Shown: one piece after another, positions 51,736-60,400 of the stretch
Numbering within the stretch: position 1 is the first letter of the stretch
Layout of the letters: each line of letters begins with the position of its first letter
Assembly: GCA_000470535.1 (NCBI GenBank)
Contig: CBRG010000143.1
Location: forward strand, 1 to 62,680
Reading direction: 5' to 3'
From: Streptomyces sp. AW19M42
Lineage (GTDB): Bacteria > Actinomycetota > Actinomycetes > Streptomycetales > Streptomycetaceae
DNA: 62,680 nt
The notes under the pieces: model-generated
Seen by the model: the letters and a program-made list of their open reading frames with translations, nothing else
What the model was told of the DNA's origin: nothing
The model's database searches: none
Made by a program: the position numbers and the translations under genes

Positions 51736-52593
51736 GCGCTCCAGGATACCGACGCCGGACGCACGCCCCGGACCACTCCATCTATCCCCGCGCTGTCGTT
51801 TTCCGGCCGCCCTCGACTCCTACGCGTACGTCAATTCATCGCTCCCGGTGCCGCCGGTCGCCTTGCCCCGTTCAGCGCGCCGAGCGACAGCAGAAATACG
51901 TCGTAGCAACGCGGCCCAAGGCGAATTTGGTGCAGGACAAAGGTGTCCTTCCCCATGGCACACTTCTCAGCCGACCCACTGAAGTGCTTGGTGGCAACTA
52001 AGATCGTCACGTCGAACCTGAAGTTGCACCCAGCAAGTCACGAACGTTCCCGCTGAGAATCTTCCTCTCAGATGCGCACTGCTCGCAGTCGATCACCTCG
52101 GCCCGCGCACCGGCAAGGGACCCCAGCGACTCAGCCCCGTTGCCGTAAAGCCACCGATTCGCACGCCGCCGCCCTGCGCATTTTGGGACAGTGAGACTTG
52201 ACTAATAACGACCATCCCTAAGCTGCCGTTGCAGGCCGCCCAATAGTGACATTCCCAGGCACGTTCTTCCACTTGATCGCGCAAAGGAATGGCGCATTTC
52301 ATCCGCAGCCCCTCTGGTGCGCCGGGCTTGCTATCAGTATCTCTATGGCCGGTGGACGGACCGCTCCGTCGTCACGGAAGTGCTTAGAGTCAACACTCAA
52401 ATAGGCCGCTGAAGCTTCGCCCAGCTCGCGGCGTGACCATTAATTGGCGACCGCTACTCAAAGCTCAGCCATGGAGGAGCTCGCCATACGCACCAGCGGG
52501 AGGTTACGCAAACCCGGTGAGGGGCCTGCTAGGCCCCCAGTGGGCAACTGGCCCGCCTGGACGCCTTCGGACGGACACTAGTCCGTTGGAGGC
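51736..52593. other. Gene-free junction between operon region and defence locus
   Basis: About 860 bp, less GC-rich than the flanks, with stops in all frames. No tRNA or full gene was found. A GGGGCCT-GCT-AGGCCCC hairpin (52521-52537) lies 57 bp beyond the methyltransferase stop and can terminate that gene. The low GC suggests a recombination junction or gene remnants. Confidence 0.5.
52521..52537 (-). terminator. Terminator of methyltransferase gene
   Basis: Perfect 7-bp stem GGGGCCT/AGGCCCC with a 3-nt loop, downstream of the minus-strand methyltransferase gene. Confidence 0.6.
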
Positions 52594-53862
52594 TCAGCAG
52601 GCGAGATCTACAGCGGCGGTAGCGAAGTCGTCATTGCGCTGCCGAGACGCGCCGCTCTTCGCCTGCAGAACTTCAGCATCGAAGAGTCTGGAGGTCAGCG
52701 CCTCGGTCAGGGGTGGGGGCACGGCGTTGCCGATAATTACCTGAACCTCGGTGCGAGTCAACTCATAACGAGGCTTGACCCTCTCGTCCACGAACTTGAA
52801 GTAGTCCGGAAAGCCCTGGATGCGCGCGGCCTCATGGGCGGTTAGGCATCGAGGGACAGCAGGGTGAACAAAGCGTCCGCGCCCCATCGTCGCAAATCCG
52901 CTGGTAATGGTCTGAGACGGACGATCCCACCATAGACGGCCATACATAGAGGTGTAATTGTGCTCGCCGCGGTGGCACTCGGGGCGCTCTCCGTTCGGCA
53001 AATTATGCTCATCATTCTCGAAGAGATACTTCATACGCCGCTGATTGTCCGTGTTGGGTACGGCAGCTTCATCGAAGAATGATTTGGCGGGAACGTCGAG
53101 CAGGTCACCGATCGCCCAACGCAGGTCATGCGGTACGGCAATGCGGTCCTCAACCTTCAGCAAGTCAGCAGCCGAGAACCCAAAAGGCAGCGCGTCTTCG
53201 CGGATGGCCAGTAGTATGTGGCGCTTGCGTGTCTGAGCGACCCCGAGCTTGAGCAGGTCGATACGACCTGTGGCGACATCGTATCCAAGCCTCTTGAGGT
53301 GAACGATGGCGCGGGAGACCACCTGCTGCTTGTCGTTGACAACGGCCAGCACGTTCTCAATGACGACTGCGCTAGGGCGCAAAACCTCTGCGGCCCGGGC
53401 CATACGCAGGTACAGCCGGTTCTTGGGATCATCGCGGCGGGTGTGGTTGTTGAGGTTGCTGTGCCCCTGACACGGTGGCCCGCCGATCAGGAGCTCTACC
53501 TCACCCACCGTGGATAGAGTCTTCTTCTCCTGAGCGGTCAACGAGGCGCCAAGGTCACCATCGAAGAAGGATTCGACGGTCCCCTGTTGGACGTTGGCCT
53601 TGGGAAAGTTTGCCTTGAAGACCTTGGTGGGGGCAGCCTCGAAGTCAACCGCGAGACGAACATCGAGCGAGACGTCATGCCTGTGCGCTGCCTGGGCAAT
53701 ACCGAGGGTGAGGCCACCGCAGCCGGCGAAGAGGTCCACGACTCGCAGGGAACCGAAACCCTCCTCAAACTTTGGCCGCCGCTTGGCCCGCAAGGGGTGT
53801 CGCTCACCCACGTGTGACCCCCATCTGCACTTGCTCGTAGAACCGGCGGAACGAGCGGTCAT
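52594..53862 (-). CDS. DNA (cytosine-5) methyltransferase
   Basis: Up to 422 residues with the standard C5-methyltransferase motif order: I DLFAGCGG, IV GGPPCQGHS with the catalytic Cys, VI ENV, VIII QTRKR, then a target-recognition region, IX and X GNAVPPPL. Predicted to make 5-methylcytosine at a sequence set by the recognition region. The start is uncertain: the frame is open to 53862, but the domain begins about 38 codons later, and GTG 53811 is a good alternative. No adjacent restriction endonuclease of ordinary type is present; the partner appears to be the divergent DptFGH-like operon. Confidence 0.93.
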   Translation of the reverse strand: MTARSAGSTSKCRWGSHVGERHPLRAKRRPKFEEGFGSLRVVDLFAGCGGLTLGIAQAAHRHDVSLDVRLAVDFEAAPTKVFKANFPKANVQQGTVESFFDGDLGASLTAQEKKTLSTVGEVELLIGGPPCQGHSNLNNHTRRDDPKNRLYLRMARAAEVLRPSAVVIENVLAVVNDKQQVVSRAIVHLKRLGYDVATGRIDLLKLGVAQTRKRHILLAIREDALPFGFSAADLLKVEDRIAVPHDLRWAIGDLLDVPAKSFFDEAAVPNTDNQRRMKYLFENDEHNLPNGERPECHRGEHNYTSMYGRLWWDRPSQTITSGFATMGRGRFVHPAVPRCLTAHEAARIQGFPDYFKFVDERVKPRYELTRTEVQVIIGNAVPPPLTEALTSRLFDAEVLQAKSGASRQRNDDFATAAVDLAC

Positions 53863-54146
53863 CGTACTCGATCAAGGGTGATCACGTGCTGCGGACCGGC
53901 ACCTACGCATCGGCTGACGTGCCGATCACGTCGGTTCCGCAACCCCTGAACAAGCTCGTCAACGACCATCGCCCTGCGCCCCTGTTGCTCCTGCGGCCTA
54001 GACGAGACCAACGCCTGCACACCTTCACGGGGACCGGAGTCAAGCCAGGAGAATTTTCAAGCCGAGTCACAACATTTGACCTACTGTCAGACCAACTGGC
54101 AGCTAAAATTCTGCAGCTCCGAGCTCGCTCGACGAAGGACAGCAGC
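53863..54146. promoter_or_regulatory. Divergent promoter region of the defence locus
   Basis: 284 bp separating methyltransferase and DptF-like starts. TTGACC (54076-54081) and TAAAAT (54104-54109) stand out from the GC-rich background on the DptF side, though their 22-bp spacing is longer than ideal. Control by the methylation state or by the methyltransferase itself is possible. Confidence 0.4.
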
Positions 54147-55979
54147 ATGCCGCTAGAGGTCAACAAGCACGTCGACCGGATTCGTCGTTACCAGCCGTTC
54201 GACGTCGCCACCTCTGAGATGGTCTATGAGACGCAGGCAGACTGGACACAGCCACAGTTCCCGGTCGTGACACTGGACTACCTGCTGAACGTCATCGAGC
54301 GACAGGCCACGAAGACCATCGTTCTCACCGGAGACGCCGGGCATGGCAAGACGAGCCTGTGCGCCAGCCTTCTGGCCAAACTGCGGGCCGGTGACGAGCC
54401 GATCACGCCAGATGTCCGGAAGGCGGTCTTCCTCAGCCTGTCCGAGGCAAAAGGCGCGAGCCGCCCTGTCGGCCGGACCCGTAGCGGACGCCCGCTGTAC
54501 ATCCTCAGCGATCTGAGCGAGCTCAGCCCGCAGGCCGGTGCTCACAAACTCGTGGAGCTTCTCGACCCTCCGGACAAAGGCATCGCGATCATCTGCGCGA
54601 ACGAGGGCCAACTACGCAAGTGCGTCGCCGAGGATGACAACCTTGGCAAAGCTGGCACGGGACGTGCCAAGGTTCTGGTGCAGACCCTCACGGAGGGCAT
54701 AGTTCGCGGGCAGGTCAGTGGTTCTGATGGTGCAGTGACCGTCATCAACCTCAACTACCAGTCCGTAGCGGCGGACGGTTCCAACGGCGGGCTCATCCCT
54801 TGGGTCCTGAAGCAGTGGACAACGACCCAGTCATCGCGGTGGAAGCGGTGCGAAACCTGTGATGCACGCACGGTCTGCCCGATTCTGGCCAACCGCAACG
54901 AACTGAGTGATCCCACCCGCGGGCCTCAGCGGCGGGCCGCGATCCGGGACATGTTCGCTGCGGCCGAGCGGACCGGGGCCGTAATCACGACACGTCAGGC
55001 ACTGTCGGTCACCAGCTACATGCTCACCGGCGGCCTGTCCTGCGATGACGTCCACACCAGGTACCAGCGATCGCATTCGAACCGGCAGTGGCAAGCTCCC
55101 CACCTGTACCACCAAGCGCTCTTCGGAGACCGGTTGAGCCAGCAACAGCGTCACCTGGTTCCTGCCTTCTTCGCGCTACGGAAGTTGGACCCGGGCCGGG
55201 TCTCCCGTCGCCAGGTCGACGACCGGCTGGACCCAGACACGGCAGGCGACTTCCCTCCCGCGGACGCCAGCAGCTACCTGCAGAAGGTCCGCACGAATCG
55301 GGACGCCCAGAAGCAGGCCGAACAGTTGCGGGGCCTGTACACGTTCCTGCGGCGAGCCGACTTCTTCAACAGTGACGACGATACGGACCGTTTCGCCCGC
55401 ATGGGTCTGCAGGCCGGAGACGACTTTGTGCGTGTCCAGGACAAGAACCGGGACCCGGCAGACACCAGAGTGCGAGACCTATTTCTCAAGGGTCTGGAGG
55501 CCGTCCAGGGCATTCACCGGGCAGCGAGCAACCCTGACTTCTTCGTACTTGACCCCGCCTTCTTCACACACCGCGCCCGCGCGGCCGTGGTCTCCCGGCG
55601 AGTGCCCAGCAAGGGCGTCGAGGTGGTCGACCAGGTCACCCAGTGGCAAAGGGAAGCCGGCACGAGCACCACCCCCGAGATGCGGAACGCCGTCGAGTGG
55701 CTCAACCGGGCCATCTACATCCGTATCCCAGCCGTCGCCCCTGACCAGGACGCAGTCTCGGTGGAAGCGGACCTCCTGCGTTTCGAGTTGTTGACGCGGT
55801 GGGCCGCGGGCCTGCGCAGCGAGGTGCAGCACGAGGCAGAGATCCGCGGCCTGAGTGGATCCCTGGCTGAGCTGGCTGACTCGTCGAACAAGGACGACGA
55901 GATCCAGGTACTGGTGGGCAACGTCATGCAAAAACTCATGATCGACGTCGGCGACAAGATCAGGTCGGTGCGTGCGTAA
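54147..55979 (+). CDS. DptF/DndF-like P-loop ATPase
   Basis: 610-residue P-loop protein. Walker A is Gly62-Asp-Ala-Gly-His-Gly-Lys68-Thr69 (VLTGDAGHGKTS); LYILSDLSEL may be Walker B. A zinc-finger-like cluster follows in RWKRCETCDARTVCPI. Size, motif position and place in the operon fit DptF, a component of phosphorothioate-dependent restriction. I chose ATG 54147, with AAGGA 7 bp upstream; the frame is open back to 53886 without support. Overlaps the next gene (TAATG). Confidence 0.75.
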   Translation: MPLEVNKHVDRIRRYQPFDVATSEMVYETQADWTQPQFPVVTLDYLLNVIERQATKTIVLTGDAGHGKTSLCASLLAKLRAGDEPITPDVRKAVFLSLSEAKGASRPVGRTRSGRPLYILSDLSELSPQAGAHKLVELLDPPDKGIAIICANEGQLRKCVAEDDNLGKAGTGRAKVLVQTLTEGIVRGQVSGSDGAVTVINLNYQSVAADGSNGGLIPWVLKQWTTTQSSRWKRCETCDARTVCPILANRNELSDPTRGPQRRAAIRDMFAAAERTGAVITTRQALSVTSYMLTGGLSCDDVHTRYQRSHSNRQWQAPHLYHQALFGDRLSQQQRHLVPAFFALRKLDPGRVSRRQVDDRLDPDTAGDFPPADASSYLQKVRTNRDAQKQAEQLRGLYTFLRRADFFNSDDDTDRFARMGLQAGDDFVRVQDKNRDPADTRVRDLFLKGLEAVQGIHRAASNPDFFVLDPAFFTHRARAAVVSRRVPSKGVEVVDQVTQWQREAGTSTTPEMRNAVEWLNRAIYIRIPAVAPDQDAVSVEADLLRFELLTRWAAGLRSEVQHEAEIRGLSGSLAELADSSNKDDEIQVLVGNVMQKLMIDVGDKIRSVRA

Positions 55980-57418
55980 TGGCTGATCGTTCCAAGGCCG
56001 AGGTCGTCCTTCGCCTCTTTGGGGTGAATCTCGAACAGCAGGGCCGCGGTTTCTACATCCCGCTTGAGATGCTCGCGATCGCCCGCGGCGTCTACCTGGC
56101 GCATCAGGAAGACCCGGAGCAGTTCGCAGGGCTCCTGGACAACGGAGCCGGCACGGCTTACAAGAGAACCTCGCACGACCTGGCCCGGCGAATCGCGACC
56201 AAGGCCCGCATAGTCGAGGGCGATGAAGAACTCGGCAAGGCCGTCGAGCTGGACTCTCCCGAGACGATGGAAACGCTCCACGCCCTGTTCTCCTCCCTGT
56301 TGGTTGAGATCCCAGGGCGTCGCAGCCAGCCCAGTTGGTTCGGCGCGCACATCTATCCGTTCGTCGGTGAGCTCATCCACTACGACGCAGTCGAACGACG
56401 AGTCAAGCAAATCGATGCCAAGAAGAGCGCTAAGAAGCGCAAGCAGGCCACCAAAGTCGCTGTCGGAATCAACGCTCCTAGTATCGAGCGCTACCTCTTC
56501 CGCGATGGAGGGAGTTGGGCTTACAAAGCCCTTCGTGCCGACCTCGATCCTGACCGCAAGGAAGCGACCCGGCAGGGCCTGAGCGACCTCGTGCAGGACA
56601 GCGAAACCCCGCTGGGCAATCTCGCCAAGGCCCTCAGCGCGCACGACTTCGACTACGACGAAGCTCCCGTGGAGGGCTCAGACACAGAAATCGAGCTGTA
56701 CGAGGAGCTCAGCCCGTGGCCTGATCTGCTGAGGGAGGGGACCTGCAACATCGTCACTCGGATCGCTACGGTCCCGAGGGCCAAGCGCACTGAGAGCCTC
56801 ATGCACTGGGTCCCCTACTGCTTGGCACGCCATCAGCTCCACCTCGCACGCACCAAGCTCGGTGCCACCAACCGCGAGTCGATCCTGTTGGACTTCGGCA
56901 ACGAGGCAACCCCGCTGCGCAGGGAGTCGCAGAAGAACCTCGCTGGCTTCCGCAACGACATTGTCAAAGCGATCAATGTCCAGGCCCAGGTAATGATCGG
57001 CGAAGCCGAAGGCGACGAGGGTAAAAAACGCCGTTACGAGAGATTCTTGAAGGAAGGCGGCACCGCGGTCGCCTCACCCCGAGCGTTCTTCAGCGAGACC
57101 CTCGCCGCTGTTGGAGCCTTGAACGCGACAGCCGGGCGACGACACTTCACCATGAAGCCCCCGATGCTCGAGGCTCTGGTCTCTGCCACCGTCGCTCAGG
57201 AAGCGGAGATGGAGTTCGACAAGTTCTGCACGCTGTTGTACGAGAGGTATGGGCTTGTGATGGAGGACAAGGTCGCGGCAACGAGCCCGTTGGCCTACGA
57301 GGTCGACCCATCGGTCCTTGACCACAATGGCAAGGCGTTCCGGGAGAAACTCGCCGCTATTGGTCTGCTCACTCAATATTCAGATGCAACCAGCATGGTT
57401 CGAGGGGAGCCCCGGTGA
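55979..57418 (+). CDS. DptG/DndG-like protein
   Basis: 479-residue largely helical protein without a recognised catalytic motif. Position as the second of three coupled genes, length near that of DptG (about 440) and the C-terminal LLTQYSDATSMVRGEPR fit DptG. It contains a Lys-rich stretch (DAKKSAKKRKQATK). It probably bridges the DptF-like and DptH-like proteins; that is inference. ATG overlaps the preceding TAA. Confidence 0.65.
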   Translation: MADRSKAEVVLRLFGVNLEQQGRGFYIPLEMLAIARGVYLAHQEDPEQFAGLLDNGAGTAYKRTSHDLARRIATKARIVEGDEELGKAVELDSPETMETLHALFSSLLVEIPGRRSQPSWFGAHIYPFVGELIHYDAVERRVKQIDAKKSAKKRKQATKVAVGINAPSIERYLFRDGGSWAYKALRADLDPDRKEATRQGLSDLVQDSETPLGNLAKALSAHDFDYDEAPVEGSDTEIELYEELSPWPDLLREGTCNIVTRIATVPRAKRTESLMHWVPYCLARHQLHLARTKLGATNRESILLDFGNEATPLRRESQKNLAGFRNDIVKAINVQAQVMIGEAEGDEGKKRRYERFLKEGGTAVASPRAFFSETLAAVGALNATAGRRHFTMKPPMLEALVSATVAQEAEMEFDKFCTLLYERYGLVMEDKVAATSPLAYEVDPSVLDHNGKAFREKLAAIGLLTQYSDATSMVRGEPR

Positions 57419-60400
57419 CCGACAGCAGCATCCGAGCGCTCGGTCGGTTCGTCGCCGACGAAGCACTCCGCAAGGTCACTGAGGCCAACGGGGCCCGCGC
57501 CGTCCTACGAGTCAGCGGCTTCGACCGACCGACCGTGGCCGAGGCTCTCCGCCGCACTGCCCGGAAGCTGTTGGGATCGCCGGACCGTCAGGTTGTCGTC
57601 AAGGTCGGCACCTCAGAGCCAATCGAAGGCGTCCCTGCTGACTACCTGTTGGAACCGCAGGACCAGCTGACCAAGTGGCGAAATTCAGGACAGGGTAGGG
57701 CGGTGTTGCTCTTCGAGTGGGGGCAGTCTCCGGACGCACAGGGGCTGGCGGCCATGAACGCCCTGAACGATGCCACGATCCTGGGCAACTACCATGACTC
57801 CTCCGGCGAGCGTGGGTTCGACAGATTCATGGCGGAAGCATGGCGGGAAGCTGGGGGTATCGGCACTGTTCCAGCCGCGATGGGCACCGTTTTGCCGGCG
57901 ATCTGGGGTGCCGTCACGGATGAGGAGCCCCGGTCCTTGCACCGCTGGGCAGCCTTCCTGGTCGACACTGCGCAGAAGGTCGCAGCAACTCAGGTCCGCA
58001 CCCCTGACGTGGTCTACCCGGAGATCTCTGCTGCCCTGCCGGCTCTTGATCTCTTCCCAGACCGAGGACTCTTCGTCAAGCCCGCCGCGCTGCCCACTCG
58101 GATCAAGAAGAACGTCTCGGTAAGTGCCTTCAAGCAGCCCACGGGCAAGGAGATCACCGAGGACGACCTGATAGACCGCATAAGCGCGACCGAGTTCAGT
58201 GCGGAGTCCTTGGACCACGTCGGCACGGACTCCGAGACTGCCAAGGAGCTCATGCGCGGCCTCGTACTCAACCTCAATCGCAGTGGCTCCACTCCGCAGG
58301 ATTCTCGTCAGTTGCGCCGAGAGCAGGACCTGACCCTCTGGCTGGAAGTCTTCGAGCAGAAGTCCAAGAAGATCGGCCTGGGCCAGCAGGTCCGGCAGGA
58401 GATCGAGAAGGCCGACGCAGATCGGGTCGACGAGTTCGACGCCATGGTGATCGAAGATGCACTCGACCTCGGAGATCAGGAAGCCGCACAGCGTTTCCTT
58501 GACGAGGCTCCTATCGGCGGGGCGGAGCCTCTGGCCGACCTGCTGTCCAAGCGGTCGCGCCGCAAAGTCGAGAAGCTTGCCTTTCCGGACTCTCAGTTCG
58601 TCCAGGACCCACTGCGTGCCCTGCTGCGCGAGCTGACCTACTTCTCCGATGAAGAGGAAGGCTCCGTCGTCGTCGGGCTGGAAGGCAACCAGGAAGTTGG
58701 GCGGTGGAGCCGTTGGCTCTTTGCTTTCCTGTACGCCAACACCCTGGATGACATCCGGGAATCCACCGGTCTTCGCCTGACTCTGGACGTCAAGAAGTGC
58801 CTGTTGGACCTGACCAAGCCGCCCCTCCCGGAGGAGGACGAGCCGTTCGATCCGAACACGGAGTGGGCCCCGCTGCGCATCCTGGTCGAGATGGACGGCG
58901 CCCAGCGACGCTTTCGCTGGGACCCTCTTGGCATCCCGGGGCAGATCGCGCTGGCGGCTCTCATACACGGCTGGCAAACTCCCTCTGGCCAGACCGGTAA
59001 GTTGACCTTTGACACCTTCCTCGAGAGGTTCAATGACCCCCGGCAGTGGCAGGCCGACGAACCCTTGTGTGTTTCCGAATCGTATTTTGCCAGTCAGCTG
59101 GAGCGCCTCAGGCTGGAGCATTTCAGCCGGTTCTGCGACGGGCTTGACGCCGGGAAGATCAACGATTACGTACGCGAGTGGGAAGGTGTGCTCCGCGAAG
59201 CTCGCACCACCCTGGTTCCCGACAATGCTCCGAACGCAGACCTCGAGGCTGTCGTCCTGACCGATGTTGTCGGGCTTGCCGACCACCGCATGATGATGCT
59301 GGCCACTCACCCGCTGAAGCTGCGCTGGCTGGCAAAGAACTACGAGGAGGCTGCTGACAGCATCGAGACCGCCCTGAACAAGGAGGGAGGTCTGAGCCTC
59401 AACCAGGAAAACGAGGAGCTCTTCTTCGACGCCATTGACCGTATCTCCCCACACGGGACACCGGCGGTCCTCGTCGGTCCCGGCGGCACGATTGCCATTC
59501 CGATGCGGGAGTCGGCCGGGCACGAGGAGTACGCACCGGTCCGCTACGGCGGAAACGAGTCCAAGGACTGGCTCTCCAGCGTCGACGAGACCGCGATCGA
59601 CGAGATGGTCCGCGTCATCACCGACTACCTGACGACCTACCCCCACAAGCTTGATGGGCTGCGCGTACTGCTTCTGGACCGCAACGGCGACCCTGTCCTG
59701 CCGATGCGCGTGGCCAAGCAGATGCGGGCCAAGAACCCTCGTCTGAAAGTTGATCTGGTTGTACTGGCTCCGCAGGCCACCCACCACGAGATCATCCAGG
59801 GTTTCGACCTGCAGTTCTCCGGTGCGGAGATGTCCGACGACAGCTTCCTGCCCGATGTCCAACTGATCCTTCAGGCATGGGAGCCCGACCAGGAAGCAGA
59901 CCTGTCAGGGCTGGAGGACACCATCGACCTCGCTCTGGCGCCGGCACTGTTCGGCACGCAGACCAGTATGAAGGAGAGCACCAAGAAGGAGTCCTTGTCG
60001 GGCTACTTCAACCCCTGGAAGCACCCAGCCTCACACAACCTGGCTCAGACCAGCGAGAACGTCGTGAGAGCGCTGTTGCCCGAGACCGCCGACGAGACTC
60101 TTGAGTCCTGGTCGACCTTGTGCGTGCGCTACGACCGCCGTTCCCCGGTCTCCCGGGAGAGTGTCGACGGCATCGACTACTTCGAGATGCAGGTGCAGTT
60201 CGACCAGCACCAGAACCTGTTCGAGACCCTGCACCGTGTGGCCCACTGGGTCGTCACTCTTGACAGCTTCATCGGCCGTGAGCAAATCGACGCCCTGCGC
60301 AACCGCCCTGACGTCATCCTCGTCAAGCCCAGCGTCGGCAAGAACGAGTCCTACACCCTCATTGTCAGCTCGCAGACCGGTCGGCAGTTCGTCGTCCAGC

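Noticed and set aside
51736..52593. tRNA or attR site between gltX and the methyltransferase gene
   Set aside because: No cloverleaf and no copy of the tRNA-Pro 3' sequence could be found there.
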